The notes under the pieces: generated by a model | Databases searched by the model: none | Seen by the model: only the letters and a program-made list of their open reading frames with translations | Told to the model about the DNA's origin: nothing | In this document: in pieces, positions 25,373-34,899 of the stretch | How the letters are laid out: each line of letters begins with the position of its first letter | Numbering within the stretch: position 1 is the first letter of the stretch | Assembly: GCF_018283675.1 (NCBI RefSeq) | Contig: NZ_JAGVRK010000001.1 | Span: forward strand, 2,976,001-3,040,000 | DNA from: Metabacillus flavus | GTDB taxonomy: Bacteria > Bacillota > Bacilli > Bacillales > Bacillaceae | Direction of reading: 5' to 3' | Length of the DNA stretch: 64,000 bases | Made by a program: the position numbers and the translations under genes

Positions 25373-26027
25373 CCTTCTTCACCTCATTTTCCTGATTCGA
25401 AAAGAGCCATTTCTTCATTTTTTTCCTAAAGAGAATAGGAATGATGGCAAGTATGATAAAAATGCCAATTGCAATATAAATGATCATTTTATTATCTGAT
25501 GTAAAACTCGAGCCTAGAAAGCTGTAGGCAAACGTACCAGGTATAATTCCAATAATGGTCGCGAGCAAAAAGGATCCCCAGCGAATGGTCGTCAGGCCGG
25601 CCGCATAGCTGATTAGGTCGAAATTTACGATTGGCAGGATCCTCAGCACAAGAACATAGAGAAAACCATTCTTTTCGATGATCCTTTTTAAAGAACCGAT
25701 CCATTCGGAATCCGGGACCATTCTTCTCCCAAAGGTACGAGAGAGAAAGAATGCAACCGCTGCTCCTCCGCTTGCACCTGCCATTATATAGATCATTCCC
25801 GAAATGGGACCGAATGCGAGTCCTCCCGCCAGTGATAGGATTGAAGCCGGAAAAAGGGTTAGGGGACGAACTGTATAAAGCAGAATATAAACGACGGGCC
25901 CAACCGCACCAAGCGATAAAATCCATCCCTTAATCATTTCCGGACTTATGTTCACGTAACTCTGATTAAACCAAATGAGAAGACCGGCCGCGAAAACAAG
26001 CAGCAGCAGTCTAGCTATCTTTTTCAA
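25365..26027 (-). CDS. TVP38/TMEM64 (VTT-domain) membrane protein
   Basis: A 220-residue VTT/DedA-like integral membrane protein. An N-terminal helix is followed by the re-entrant segment TVRPLTLFPASILSLAGGLAFGP and a second one near RILPIVNFDLISYAAGLT, the two halves typical of the fold, plus FLSRTFGRR between. VTT proteins elsewhere act as lipid scramblases or polyprenyl-phosphate flippases (TMEM41B, DedA); for this protein that is inference. It overlaps the ATPase gene by 17 bp and the phosphatidyltransferase gene by 8 bp. The E. coli proteins YdjX and YdjZ, upstream of ynjABCD, are of this family. Confidence 0.88.
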   Translation of the reverse strand: MKKIARLLLLVFAAGLLIWFNQSYVNISPEMIKGWILSLGAVGPVVYILLYTVRPLTLFPASILSLAGGLAFGPISGMIYIMAGASGGAAVAFFLSRTFGRRMVPDSEWIGSLKRIIEKNGFLYVLVLRILPIVNFDLISYAAGLTTIRWGSFLLATIIGIIPGTFAYSFLGSSFTSDNKMIIYIAIGIFIILAIIPILFRKKMKKWLFSNQENEVKKDA

Positions 26028-26964
26028 GAAACGCAGCCTCCTCCGGGTTTCTGCAGATATAAACAGTCTGCCCTTCCTTTAAAGGCAGCGATGATTGCAG
26101 TGTTATCCACTGTTCCCCGGAGCCAATTGCAATTCGGAAAAAAGACTGTCCGTATTTATACAATTCCCCTTCTATTCTGCCTTTCCAAGCATTCTCAGAA
26201 GAGTTTTCAGAGATCCGGAGCTTGTGAGAAGGAATAAATTCCTGCTTTTGCATCATGCCATCTCCATAGAAGGATGCCGCCCTTTCATTTGCAGGCCGCA
26301 AATAAATCTCGCGTGCTGTCCCCTTCTGAAGAATGGCTCCTTCATGCAAAATGGCAATCTCGTCGCCTATCATCGCGGCTTCTTCCATATCATGTGTAAC
26401 AAAAATGGATGTAATGTTCTGTTCTTTAAGCAGGCTTTTCACCCAAATCCTCAATTTATCTCTCAAGAGAGGATCCACATTCGCAAACGGTTCGTCAAGC
26501 AGCAAAAGCTTCGGCTCCAATACGAGGGCTCTTGCAAGTGCAGCCCTTTGCTGCTCCCCTCCGGACAGTTCATCCGGATACTGCTTGGCCGCGTGCAGCA
26601 TTTCCGTCTTTTCGAGCATCTTTTTTACTTTCTGCTCTCTTGCTTCTTTTTTTACTTTATGAATCTTAAGACCATACTCTACATTTTCGACAACGGTCAT
26701 ATGAGGAAACAGCAGCGCCTGCTGAAAGACGAGAACCACCTCTCTTTTTCTTGCAGGAACACGGGTTACGTCCTTTCCGTTCAGAAAAAACTGACCCTCA
26801 TCCAGGGCTTCTATTCCTGCCAGGCACTTAAGGAGGGTGGACTTTCCTGTCCCGGAAGGCCCTATAAGAGAGAGGATTTCCCCCTTCTGAATAGAGAGCT
26901 GAATTCCGTCTAAGATTTTCTTCTTATGAAATCGCTTCGTACCATTGAAAACTAAATAAGGCAT
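26011..26964 (-). CDS. ABC transporter ATPase (YnjD-like)
   Basis: ATPase of 317 residues. Walker A GPSGTGKST, Q-loop VFQQALLFPHMTV, signature LSGGEQQRAALARA, Walker [14 protein letters not shown] and switch VTHDMEEA are complete. The C-terminal 80 residues (after GTAREIYLRPANE) form a small extra domain like the TOBE-type regulators of iron, thiamine and polyamine importers. E. coli YnjD lacks this. It lies 3 bp downstream of the permease. Its partner genes suggest an importer of a ligand bound by the lipoprotein at 28607-29839. Confidence 0.9.
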   Translation of the reverse strand: MPYLVFNGTKRFHKKKILDGIQLSIQKGEILSLIGPSGTGKSTLLKCLAGIEALDEGQFFLNGKDVTRVPARKREVVLVFQQALLFPHMTVVENVEYGLKIHKVKKEAREQKVKKMLEKTEMLHAAKQYPDELSGGEQQRAALARALVLEPKLLLLDEPFANVDPLLRDKLRIWVKSLLKEQNITSIFVTHDMEEAAMIGDEIAILHEGAILQKGTAREIYLRPANERAASFYGDGMMQKQEFIPSHKLRISENSSENAWKGRIEGELYKYGQSFFRIAIGSGEQWITLQSSLPLKEGQTVYICRNPEEAAFLEKDS

Positions 26965-26967
26965 TTC

Positions 26968-28626
26968 TCAAAACCTCCCTTTATATGGAGCAAGGATCCG
27001 GTACACCGCTTCAAATGCTATCCAAACTCCGATGGGAATGATGGCAAACAGCAGCGAGAAAGCGGCCAAAACCGCTGTATCCGCCTGTTCAAAATAAGGA
27101 AAATAGACAAGAGCAAGCGTCAATACGCTCCCTCCGCCTATTAAACTTGTTAAGATAAACTGACCGAGAGATATAACAAAAATCAGGAATGCAGAGGATC
27201 GGAATGAAGAAAGCAGGAGCGGAAGATGGATGGACGTAAAAATCTCCCATCCTGATGCTCCAAGCGTTTTAGCCTGCTGCTCAAAGCTTTGCCCCATTTG
27301 TTCAAAGCCTGCTCTGAATATTTTAATGGTATACGGCAGGGTCGGGAGCAGCTGAATCAGCACGACCCCGCTCCACTCATTTGCCAGACCGAGGCGAATA
27401 AACGCTATATGCAATCCCATTGCAATAAGTAAAGCAGGAATTAAAATTGGAGCGAGAAGAATTGTCTCCGCGAGCGTCTTTCCTTTAAATTGCCGGAAAG
27501 CCAAAGCCCGTGCCGCTGGAATGCCTGCTGCCAAGTTCAGCAGCACGACAGCCGTTCCGATACTAACTGATGTCCATACGGACTGTACAAGCAGCGGATC
27601 TTCTGCAATCACCCTCCAGGCTCTCCATGTAAATTCCGAATTCAAGAGATGATTCCGGTCTCTTTGCATCACACTGCTAGCAATTAGAGCACCAATCGGA
27701 AGAAATACGAAGAGTAAATAAATGCTGAGAACAGCGACGGAGCCTTTTTTCCTGAAAACAGTGATTCCAGAACTGGACGGTACCATTCTTCTTTTTCTGC
27801 CCCATAAAAAATAGAAAATAGCAGTCACCAATATAATTAAAACGGTGACGGTGATCATCGCCGCATATGCCAAAGGGCGCTGTGACCAATCCCCGTTGTA
27901 AAACCAGTCAAAAGCCAAAACAGAAACCATCTTAGGGAATGTGATCCCAAGCAGTGCCGGTACCTCATAAGCTGTCAGGATAAAAGCGAACAAGATCAGA
28001 AAGGTCTCAATAAGGACGGGGAACACCACCGGCCATTCTGCCGTTTTAAAAACGTCCCACCGCGAGCCCCCAAGTGAGGTAATGACGTCCTTCCTCCTGC
28101 CATCCATAGAAAGATAGAGGGGCAGGAGCATCAAAATCACAAAAGGAATTTCCTTCGTGACGTACGTAAGGATTATTCCTATCCCCCATTCGTCCCTGAT
28201 CAGGACCGGAAATTGCCCGGGCTGCTGCAGAAAACCAATCTCTGTCAGCACCTGAGGAATCCAGCCCGTCTGATCAAGCAGGAGCAAAAGCATGTATCCC
28301 CAAACAAAATGGGGAAAAAGAATCGGGGACCAGGCAAGCAGCTTGAAAAAAGGACGCCTCATAAACGGGGCTATTTTTCTCGTAATCAATAATCCTGCTG
28401 CAATGGCGAGCAGCGATGAGATCAAGGCAAGTGAAAAACTGTATAAAAAGGACATTCGAAAGCTTTTCCCATTCCAGATCTCTGCATAGGCTTTTAAACT
28501 TATATTTCCATTCATTGCTGCACTTTCATACAGTGAAAAAAGAATTCCGGACAGGAGCAGGATTCCCGATAAAACAAGAGCCGGTATAACCGCACCCGGC
28601 ACTGATTTATTTTTGAACCACTTCAT
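26968..28626 (-). CDS. fused two-domain ABC permease (YnjC-like)
   Basis: A 552-residue permease with two homologous BPD_transp_1 halves, about 12 helices in all. The two EAA loops read SLGGSRWDVFKTAEWPVVFP (first half) and TLGASGWEIFTSIHLPLL (second half). Such fused permeases serve iron, thiamine and related importers (FbpB, ThiP) and E. coli YnjC. It overlaps the binding protein gene by 20 bp and needs only one gene for the whole channel. Confidence 0.88.
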   Translation of the reverse strand: MKWFKNKSVPGAVIPALVLSGILLLSGILFSLYESAAMNGNISLKAYAEIWNGKSFRMSFLYSFSLALISSLLAIAAGLLITRKIAPFMRRPFFKLLAWSPILFPHFVWGYMLLLLLDQTGWIPQVLTEIGFLQQPGQFPVLIRDEWGIGIILTYVTKEIPFVILMLLPLYLSMDGRRKDVITSLGGSRWDVFKTAEWPVVFPVLIETFLILFAFILTAYEVPALLGITFPKMVSVLAFDWFYNGDWSQRPLAYAAMITVTVLIILVTAIFYFLWGRKRRMVPSSSGITVFRKKGSVAVLSIYLLFVFLPIGALIASSVMQRDRNHLLNSEFTWRAWRVIAEDPLLVQSVWTSVSIGTAVVLLNLAAGIPAARALAFRQFKGKTLAETILLAPILIPALLIAMGLHIAFIRLGLANEWSGVVLIQLLPTLPYTIKIFRAGFEQMGQSFEQQAKTLGASGWEIFTSIHLPLLLSSFRSSAFLIFVISLGQFILTSLIGGGSVLTLALVYFPYFEQADTAVLAAFSLLFAIIPIGVWIAFEAVYRILAPYKGRF

Positions 28627-29839
28627 TCGTCCAGTTCTCCTTTAACCAGTTCACATACCGTGAATCAATCTCCGGAAGGAAAGCATCTTTTAATTGCTCC
28701 GGCTTCAACACACTGTCCCCCCGCTTAATTTCATCGTATTCAGCCTTCTGCTGATTGGATAGCTTTGAATAATCCAAAGCCGGACTCTCCCCCCAATATT
28801 CCGGTGAGAGCTTTTTAATTTGTGCTTCCGGTGAAAGCAGGAAATTAATTGACGCTAATGCCGCCTCTTTATTTGAGCTATTGGCTGGTATTGCGAGGAA
28901 ATGCGTATTCCCAATCGAGCCTGATTCAAGAACAAAGGACCGGGTTGATTCAAGGAATACGCCTTTCTCAATAAGACTCTCTGCGCGGGCCTCATTATAG
29001 CCCATTGTCATGGCAAGCTCCCCATTAGCGTAGAGCTTATCAAGCTCGGTCAGATCATTCGGATAGAGCTTTCCCTTCTTCCAGAGATAGGGCTCCAGCT
29101 CATTTAAATCCTTCCAAAGCCTTTCACTGCCTGTTTTTGCAAATTTTTCATCATATCCTTTATCGAGAAGACCCTTTGCCCCGCCTGCTGATTCATAAAA
29201 CAAGTGTCTGATAAAAGCATTTCCTGTGAAATCTTTCGGATCAGGGTAGGCGAACTGGCCAGGATTGGCTTTCACCCACTTCTTTAAATCCTCTATCGTT
29301 TTAGGCGGATCCACAATTTTAGATGAATCATAATGGAAGACAAACTGCACTTTCCCCCATGGTGCTTCATAACCCTCTGTTTCAAGACCGAAGTCATAAA
29401 GATTTTCAAGGGATTTTGTATCATAATATTTCGTGTAATTCGGCAGTTTTTCAGTAATCGGGCCAAGAAGCAGATTGTTTTGCTTGGCGTTCTTAAAGTT
29501 CTCTCCATTCAGCCAAACGATATCAATCGTTCCTTCTGTCTGTCCTGCTCTTTTTTCTGTTTCTAGCTTTTGAAGAATTTCAGGGGTATCCATTGGAACT
29601 CTTTCTAAAAGAATATTGTTTTTTTCTTTGACTGCAGGTTTCACGTACTCATCTATATAAGCATTGATCCCAGGGTCACCACCCCACATGAAGAGCCTCA
29701 CTTTTTTTCCGGCTGCCACTTTTTCTATATCAGACCAGCTGGATGCAAGAACTTTTTGGCTGTCCTTTTCTGTATCGGCCTTGGAAGAGCAGCCTGCTAA
29801 TGCCAGTATGATGATAAATAAGACCAGTAATCGCTTCAT
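28607..29839 (-). CDS. solute-binding lipoprotein (YnjB-like)
   Basis: A 410-residue binding lipoprotein, first gene of the six-gene operon. The signal MKRLLVLFIIILALAGCSS ends in the lipobox LAGC. The mature part has the bilobal type II layout. FMWGGDPGINAYIDEYV near the start and DSRYVNWLKENW near the end are features I recall for the YnjB family (COG4134). ATG at 29839 follows AAAAGGGGA; a TTG two codons earlier is the alternative. The ligand is unknown. The closest relatives lie with ynjCD in E. coli. Confidence 0.87.
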   Translation of the reverse strand: MKRLLVLFIIILALAGCSSKADTEKDSQKVLASSWSDIEKVAAGKKVRLFMWGGDPGINAYIDEYVKPAVKEKNNILLERVPMDTPEILQKLETEKRAGQTEGTIDIVWLNGENFKNAKQNNLLLGPITEKLPNYTKYYDTKSLENLYDFGLETEGYEAPWGKVQFVFHYDSSKIVDPPKTIEDLKKWVKANPGQFAYPDPKDFTGNAFIRHLFYESAGGAKGLLDKGYDEKFAKTGSERLWKDLNELEPYLWKKGKLYPNDLTELDKLYANGELAMTMGYNEARAESLIEKGVFLESTRSFVLESGSIGNTHFLAIPANSSNKEAALASINFLLSPEAQIKKLSPEYWGESPALDYSKLSNQQKAEYDEIKRGDSVLKPEQLKDAFLPEIDSRYVNWLKENWTNEVVQK

Positions 29840-29927
29840 GCACAATCCCCTTTTACGTTAAGATAGACAGATATTAATACCCCATGAGACCTATATTGAA
29901 TCCACATTCAGAACATCAAGCATTCAA

Positions 29928-29952
29928 AAGGCCGGCCATTCAAGCCAGCCTT
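29928..29952 (-). terminator. weak terminator between msrAB and the ABC operon
   Basis: AAGGCCGGC (29928-29936) pairs with GCCAGCCTT (29944-29952), one G-T pair, followed by only TTTTG on the minus strand. It may allow read-through from the two-component/MsrAB genes into the ABC operon. Confidence 0.5.
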
Positions 29953-29957
29953 CCATT

Positions 29958-31100
29958 TCACTTAAATTCCTCTGCGAATTCTCCATAGCCCTTTTTCTTA
30001 AGATCTTCCTTTGGAATAAATTTCAGCGCTGCAGAGTTCATGCAGTAGCGCAGTCCTGTAGGCTTTGGCCCGTCATCAAATACGTGGCCAAGATGAGAGT
30101 CAGCGTATTTGCTGCGTACCTCGGTCCTTGTCATAAACAGACCGTTATCCTCTTTTTCAACGATATTTCCGGGAACAAGCGGCTTTGTAAAGCTTGGCCA
30201 GCCGGTTCCAGAATCGAATTTATCCTTTGAGCTGAACAGAGGTTCACCAGATACGATGTCTACATATATTCCTTCGTCCTTTAAATCATGATAGGCATTG
30301 CTAAACGACCGCTCCGTCCCATTCTTTTGGGTCACCTTGTATTGCTCTGCAGAAAGAGTTTTTTTCAGCTCTGCATCAGAAGGCTTTTTAAAGTCCGCAT
30401 AGCTTGAGGCAGTTTTTGATTTTCCCTTTATTTTCACTTCCCGGTCTTTCCCCCAGGCATCATCTAAAAACTGATCCCGTCCTGAATTGTTCCTGTAAAA
30501 TTTATACTGAACCGAGCTCTTTTTATAATAATCCTGATGGTACTCTTCTGCTTGATAAAACGTATCTGCTTTTCTGATTTCAGTCACGAGCTTTGAATCG
30601 AACCTTTTCGATGCCTGCAGGTCTGATTTAGATTTTTCTGCTGCGGTTTTTTGCTCCTCGTTGTGGTAGAAAATAGCGGACACATACTGATCTCCTCTGT
30701 CTACAAATTGGCCGCCGCTGTCTGTCGGGTCGATTTGCCTCCAGAATACCTGAAGAAGCTCTTCATAGGAAACTTTAGATGGATCGTAGACAACCTGCAC
30801 CGCTTCAATATGTCCAGTGGAGCCGGAGGAAACCTCTTCATAGGAAGGATTTTTCTTTTCTCCGCCTGTATATCCTGAAATGACTTCATAAACACCTTCC
30901 AGTTTTTCAAACGGCGGTTCCATGCACCAGAAGCATCCCCCTGCAAATGTTGCTGTCGCTTTTGTTGAATCAGCTTCCACTGTTTCAACAGGCTGTGTTC
31001 CATAGGAGCGTTTCGTAAAATACTCACCAAAATTAGGTGCAACTGCAAACAGAATAGCTGCAATTCCCGCTATGACGATAATCGGCACCCAGATTTTCAT
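29958..31100 (-). CDS. msrAB: membrane-anchored methionine sulfoxide reductase MsrA-MsrB fusion
   Basis: A 380-residue fusion. An N-terminal anchor ([19 protein letters not shown]) places it outside the cytoplasmic membrane. MsrA spans about residues 48-200 with catalytic GCFWC (Cys56, Cys59). MsrB runs from about 245 to 370 with GTGWPSF and RYCMN (catalytic Cys353). It lacks the Zn-binding CxxC pairs of many MsrBs, and the usual resolving Cys in S-G-C-G-W-P-S-F is Thr. It reduces both diastereomers of oxidised Met in envelope proteins. The ATG at 31100 follows GGGGA. The stop of the histidine kinase gene is 3 bp upstream, so the kinase, its regulator and MsrAB share an operon. Confidence 0.92.
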   Translation of the reverse strand: MKIWVPIIVIAGIAAILFAVAPNFGEYFTKRSYGTQPVETVEADSTKATATFAGGCFWCMEPPFEKLEGVYEVISGYTGGEKKNPSYEEVSSGSTGHIEAVQVVYDPSKVSYEELLQVFWRQIDPTDSGGQFVDRGDQYVSAIFYHNEEQKTAAEKSKSDLQASKRFDSKLVTEIRKADTFYQAEEYHQDYYKKSSVQYKFYRNNSGRDQFLDDAWGKDREVKIKGKSKTASSYADFKKPSDAELKKTLSAEQYKVTQKNGTERSFSNAYHDLKDEGIYVDIVSGEPLFSSKDKFDSGTGWPSFTKPLVPGNIVEKEDNGLFMTRTEVRSKYADSHLGHVFDDGPKPTGLRYCMNSAALKFIPKEDLKKKGYGEFAEEFK

Positions 31101-31102
31101 GG

Positions 31103-32146
31103 TCATTCCCCTTTCTGTTTTAGCGGAAGCGAAAACCAAAACTCGCTTCCTTTGCCCTCTTCGCTTCTAACACCAATCTGTCCATGATGAAGCGCGATAA
31201 ACTCTTTTGCAATCGCAAGGCCTAACCCTGACCCGCCCAGGGCTTTGTTTCTTGATTTTTCTGCTCGGTAAAACCGTTCAAAAATCCGCTTCTGATCGGA
31301 TAATTTTATTCCCTGCCCCTCATCCTTCACTGAAAAAACGAGCGATTGGTCCACTTTCTTCACTTGAAGCAAAATCACGCTGTTAACAGGCGAATGAGCA
31401 ACTGAATTTTGAATGAGGTTCGATAAAACTCTCATAATCTGATCCCTGACTATCTGAATAGCCGGTATATCATCATGCATCCGGACTTCGAGCTGCACTT
31501 GCTTTTCTTTAAAAATAAGCTCAAACTGTTGCAGAACATCCAGCACCAGCTGATCAGCATGAACGGTTTCAGGACGGAATGGTGTCTGATTGCTATCAAG
31601 CTGGGATAGTTCGAATAGCTCCTGAATCAGTTTGCTTAGACGGTTGGATTCCTTTTTTATCGTCTCAAGGTAATCCTTTCTCTCCTGCTCACTTTTCACT
31701 ACGCCATCCTGAAGTGCTTCAACATAGGACAAGATGGAGGCAATCGGTGTTCTCAGATCATGCGATACATTGGCAATCAGCTCCGTTTTGTAAGCCTCTG
31801 ATTTCTTCACTTCCTGAAACATGTGATCCAGCTTCTTCGCCATTTCATTAAAATGGCTCCCAAGCTCTTTAATTTCAGCGGGACCTTTTTCAGAAACCCT
31901 TACCGCAAATTGTCCCTCAGACATTTTCTTCGATTCAGATTTGACCTGGTTCACAGCTTTCATAAGCGGACCCGTAAGAAAAAAATGAGCCAGAGCAGAA
32001 ATGGAACCCGCAGCGAATGTAATAATCGTCAAGATTAAAATGGATTCGTTAGGGATGGACATCCGCACAAAACTAATCAGCAAAAACATCAGAATCAGCA
32101 GCGTACTTAAAAAATTAGCCAAGATGAGAAGCGTTCTAATTTTCAT
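31103..32146 (-). CDS. sensor histidine kinase with a very short external loop
   Basis: A 347-residue kinase. Two membrane helices (about 7-27 and 36-58) are separated by only about eight residues, so there is no real extracytoplasmic sensor domain. HAMP (about 60-112), HisKA with His129 in [10 protein letters not shown], and HATPase_c with [16 protein letters not shown] and GSGLGLA boxes follow. Such kinases sense changes within or near the membrane. It overlaps the response regulator by 4 bp and is followed by msrAB. Confidence 0.9.
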   Translation of the reverse strand: MKIRTLLILANFLSTLLILMFLLISFVRMSIPNESILILTIITFAAGSISALAHFFLTGPLMKAVNQVKSESKKMSEGQFAVRVSEKGPAEIKELGSHFNEMAKKLDHMFQEVKKSEAYKTELIANVSHDLRTPIASILSYVEALQDGVVKSEQERKDYLETIKKESNRLSKLIQELFELSQLDSNQTPFRPETVHADQLVLDVLQQFELIFKEKQVQLEVRMHDDIPAIQIVRDQIMRVLSNLIQNSVAHSPVNSVILLQVKKVDQSLVFSVKDEGQGIKLSDQKRIFERFYRAEKSRNKALGGSGLGLAIAKEFIALHHGQIGVRSEEGKGSEFWFSLPLKQKGE

Positions 32147-32832
32147 AACGGCTGCTCCAATTTATAGCCAATTCCCCATACCGTTTTAATATACTGAGGT
32201 TCCGCTGGATTGAGTTCAAGCTTCTCTCTCAGTCTCCGGACATGAACATTGACGGTATTTCCATCTCCTGAAAAATCATATCCCCACACCTTTTCAAGCA
32301 GCTGGGACCTGGAGAATACTTGAGACGGGTGACTGGCAAGCAGCCAGAGCATATCAAACTCTTTTGCCGTCATATCTATGATTTTTCCACCCGATTTAAC
32401 TTGCCTTGTCGATAAATCGATGGAAATGGAGCCGATTGTAACGGACTGCTTTTCTTCGTTTTTGTATTTCGAGGTCCGCCTTAACATGTTCTTCACTCTT
32501 AATACAAGTTCTCTGGGGCTGAACGGCTTGGTTAAGTAATCGTCAGCCCCTAAGGTTAAGCCAAGGAGCCGGTCCCGTTCCTGTCCCAGAGCGGTGAGCA
32601 TAATGATTGGGACATCCTCGTCCCCCATTCGGATTTCCTCCGCAGCAGTCCAGCCGTCCTTTTCAGGCATCATGAGATCAAGAACAATCAAATCAGGTCT
32701 TCCCCTTTTCCACTGCTCGACCGCCTCAAATCCATTGACCGCTGAATCAACCCTGTAGCCTTCTCTTTCCAGATAGCGCCGGCAAACATCGAGAATAGCG
32801 GGTTCATCATCAACAAGTAATATTTTCTGCAT
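32143..32832 (-). CDS. OmpR-family response regulator
   Basis: A 229-residue OmpR/PhoB-type regulator. The receiver domain has acidic pocket D8/D9, phosphoacceptor Asp52 (VLDLMMP) and the conserved Lys in TKPF. The C-terminal winged helix includes TAKEFDMLWLLASHPSQVFS and VNVHVRRLREKLE. AAAGGGG lies about eleven bases before the ATG. It starts the operon RR-HK-MsrAB, so the likely target is its own promoter and methionine sulfoxide repair; other targets, for example the downstream ABC operon, are inference. Confidence 0.92.
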   Translation of the reverse strand: MQKILLVDDEPAILDVCRRYLEREGYRVDSAVNGFEAVEQWKRGRPDLIVLDLMMPEKDGWTAAEEIRMGDEDVPIIMLTALGQERDRLLGLTLGADDYLTKPFSPRELVLRVKNMLRRTSKYKNEEKQSVTIGSISIDLSTRQVKSGGKIIDMTAKEFDMLWLLASHPSQVFSRSQLLEKVWGYDFSGDGNTVNVHVRRLREKLELNPAEPQYIKTVWGIGYKLEQPL

Positions 32833-32861
32833 GTGTATTGACCCCTTTGATCTATACTTTC

Positions 32862-32889
32862 TTTATACAACAGTGTGTCTTGGAAACAA
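32862..32889 (-). promoter_or_regulatory. candidate promoter of the two-component/msrAB operon
   Basis: Minus-strand TTGTTT (32884-32889) and TATAAA (32862-32867) with 16 bp spacing, 30 bp before the response regulator ATG. The remaining 32890-33156 has no gene; it contains a fragment near 33030-33060 that faintly resembles the intergenic repeat. Confidence 0.5.
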
Positions 32890-33156
32890 GCCCTTACTTT
32901 ACTATATCCCAGCCAGCCAATCTCGCCTAAGAATCATGCTCTCTGCTTTTAATGGCATCATAAATCAAGAAAATTATGAAAGGATAAGGAAAAGATTAAA
33001 TAAGTATGAACAGTTCTCTTTTTTGCTATGAAGCAGGATCCCCTCCAGGATGCTCGCTGCCATAAACCCTAAACTGGCATCATCTTTCTAACAGGAAAAC
33101 GTGATAAATGAATAAAAAGATCATTCATAGTTTCTCCAATCTCTTGAACATAAAAA

Positions 33157-33186
33157 AACGTCTGGAACGATTACGTTCCAGACGTT
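33157..33186 (-). terminator. metK terminator
   Basis: AACGTCTGGAACG pairs with CGTTCCAGACGTT around a four-base loop, followed on the minus strand by TTTTTTTATG. Confidence 0.9.
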
Positions 33187-33236
33187 TCTGTTTTATATTG
33201 CTTCTGTGTTAAGCCAGGCACCCATACGGAACTTTA

Positions 33237-34430
33237 TTAAAGAACAGAGCGAAGTGCTTCTGCTTTGTCTGTTTGCTCCCATGGAAGCTCTACATCCGTA
33301 CGGCCGAAGTGACCGTATGCAGCAGTTTGCTTGTAAATTGGACGGCGAAGATTAAGCATTTTGATAATGCCTGCAGGGCGAAGATCAAAGTTATTGCGAA
33401 CCGCTTCAACAAGAACTTCCTCGCTTGCTTTGCCTGTTCCGAATGTATCGATGGAGATGGATACCGGCTGTGCTACACCGATTGCGTACGCAAGCTGAAC
33501 TTCACATTTGTCAGCAAGCCCGGCAGCAACGATGTTTTTCGCAACGTAGCGAGCTGCATAAGCCGCAGAACGGTCAACTTTTGTAGCATCCTTACCAGAG
33601 AATGCTCCACCGCCGTGACGAGCATATCCGCCATACGTATCAACGATGATTTTACGGCCAGTAAGACCTGCATCACCTTGAGGTCCTCCGATAACGAAGC
33701 GGCCAGTCGGGTTGATGAAATATTTCGTGTTCTCATCAATTAATTCTGCAGGAACTACAGGTTTGATAACAAATTCTTTAAGGTTGCGCTGAATTTGCTC
33801 CAAAGAAATTTCAGGGTGATGCTGAGTAGAAATAACAATTGTATCTACACGAACCGGTTTGTTATTTTCATCATATTCAACCGTAACTTGCGTTTTACCG
33901 TCCGGACGAAGGTATGGAAGGATTTCTTCCTTGCGTACTTCTGTCAGGCGGCGAGCCAGCTTGTGTGCAAGGGAAATCGGAAGAGGCATTAGCTCTTTTG
34001 TTTCGTTGCATGCAAATCCGAACATCAACCCTTGGTCTCCCGCTCCAATTGCATCAATCTCAGCGTCTGTCATTTGGCCTTCGCGGGCTTCAAGTGCCTG
34101 GTCAACTCCCATTGCAATGTCAGCTGACTGCTCGTCGATGGAAGTCAATACTGCACATGTTTCAGCATCGAAGCCGTATTTCGCGCGTGTATAACCAATT
34201 TCCTTAACAGTTTCACGAACAATTTTTGGGATATCGACATAAGTGGTAGTCGTGATTTCTCCTGCTACAAGAACAAGTCCTGTTGTAACAGATGTTTCAC
34301 AAGCTACACGTGCATTAGGATCGTTAGCAAGAATGGCATCCAAAATGGAATCTGAAATCTGGTCGCAAATTTTATCCGGATGGCCTTCCGTTACGGATTC
34401 TGATGTGAAAAGATGGCGTTTAATCGACAT
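33237..34430 (-). CDS. metK: S-adenosylmethionine synthetase
   Basis: Converts methionine and ATP to S-adenosylmethionine, PPi and Pi. The 397-residue protein starts [20 protein letters not shown] (start chosen by GGAGGAATTACT before the ATG at 34430) and carries the signatures [10 protein letters not shown] and GGGAFSGKD. Lengths and motifs match the bacterial enzyme. A SAM-I riboswitch upstream controls it, so it is shut off by its own product. Confidence 0.98.
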   Translation of the reverse strand: MSIKRHLFTSESVTEGHPDKICDQISDSILDAILANDPNARVACETSVTTGLVLVAGEITTTTYVDIPKIVRETVKEIGYTRAKYGFDAETCAVLTSIDEQSADIAMGVDQALEAREGQMTDAEIDAIGAGDQGLMFGFACNETKELMPLPISLAHKLARRLTEVRKEEILPYLRPDGKTQVTVEYDENNKPVRVDTIVISTQHHPEISLEQIQRNLKEFVIKPVVPAELIDENTKYFINPTGRFVIGGPQGDAGLTGRKIIVDTYGGYARHGGGAFSGKDATKVDRSAAYAARYVAKNIVAAGLADKCEVQLAYAIGVAQPVSISIDTFGTGKASEEVLVEAVRNNFDLRPAGIIKMLNLRRPIYKQTAAYGHFGRTDVELPWEQTDKAEALRSVL

Positions 34431-34593
34431 AGTAATTCCTCCTCTGAAATTCGGTTGTTCTATTGGCAAGGTTCAGTTATGTACTTCCCCTCTTTTTTTG
34501 AGACGGAACTCGTTCCCATTACTTATCTTTTGCTTTATTTTAAGAATCTTCCCCTTTAATATAGCCTTTAAGGAAAAAGATTCCAGACTGCAT

Positions 34594-34776
34594 AAAAAAA
34601 CCCTTCCTACTTAATAGAGGAAAGGAGTTGTTTTTCAGCCTTTCACTCTTATCGCTCAAGGACTACAGCCTTGCGTCAGGTTAGCACCTTTGCATGAGAG
34701 AAAACAGCATGTTTTCAAGTCTTGCAGGTTGCTGGGCTTCATAGGGCCTGTCCCTCCGCCAGCTCGGGATAAGAGA
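34594..34776 (-). promoter_or_regulatory. SAM-I (S-box) riboswitch of metK
   Basis: On the minus strand the P1 pair CTTATC/GATAAG, the conserved GAGCTGGCGGAGGGACAGGC segment, GAAGCCCAGCAACC and AAGGTGCTAACCTG are in order (34645-34776). A terminator stem AGGAAAGG/CCTTCCT and a T7 tract follow at 34594-34625. Binding of SAM favours the terminator and turns metK off. Confidence 0.95.
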
Positions 34777-34792
34777 ATCCGTTCAAGGACAT

Positions 34793-34822
34793 ATATTACC
34801 CCAAATTTCCCGCAAATGTCAA
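34793..34822 (-). promoter_or_regulatory. metK promoter
   Basis: Perfect TTGACA (34817-34822) with TAATAT (34793-34798) at 18 bp spacing, directly upstream of the S-box. Confidence 0.65.
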
Positions 34823-34899
34823 CAAAAATTGACAAGCTTTCTTCCAAAAAGGACAGGGCAGCAGGAAAGATGGGCTTATGATGGATTCAGCTATAGAAT

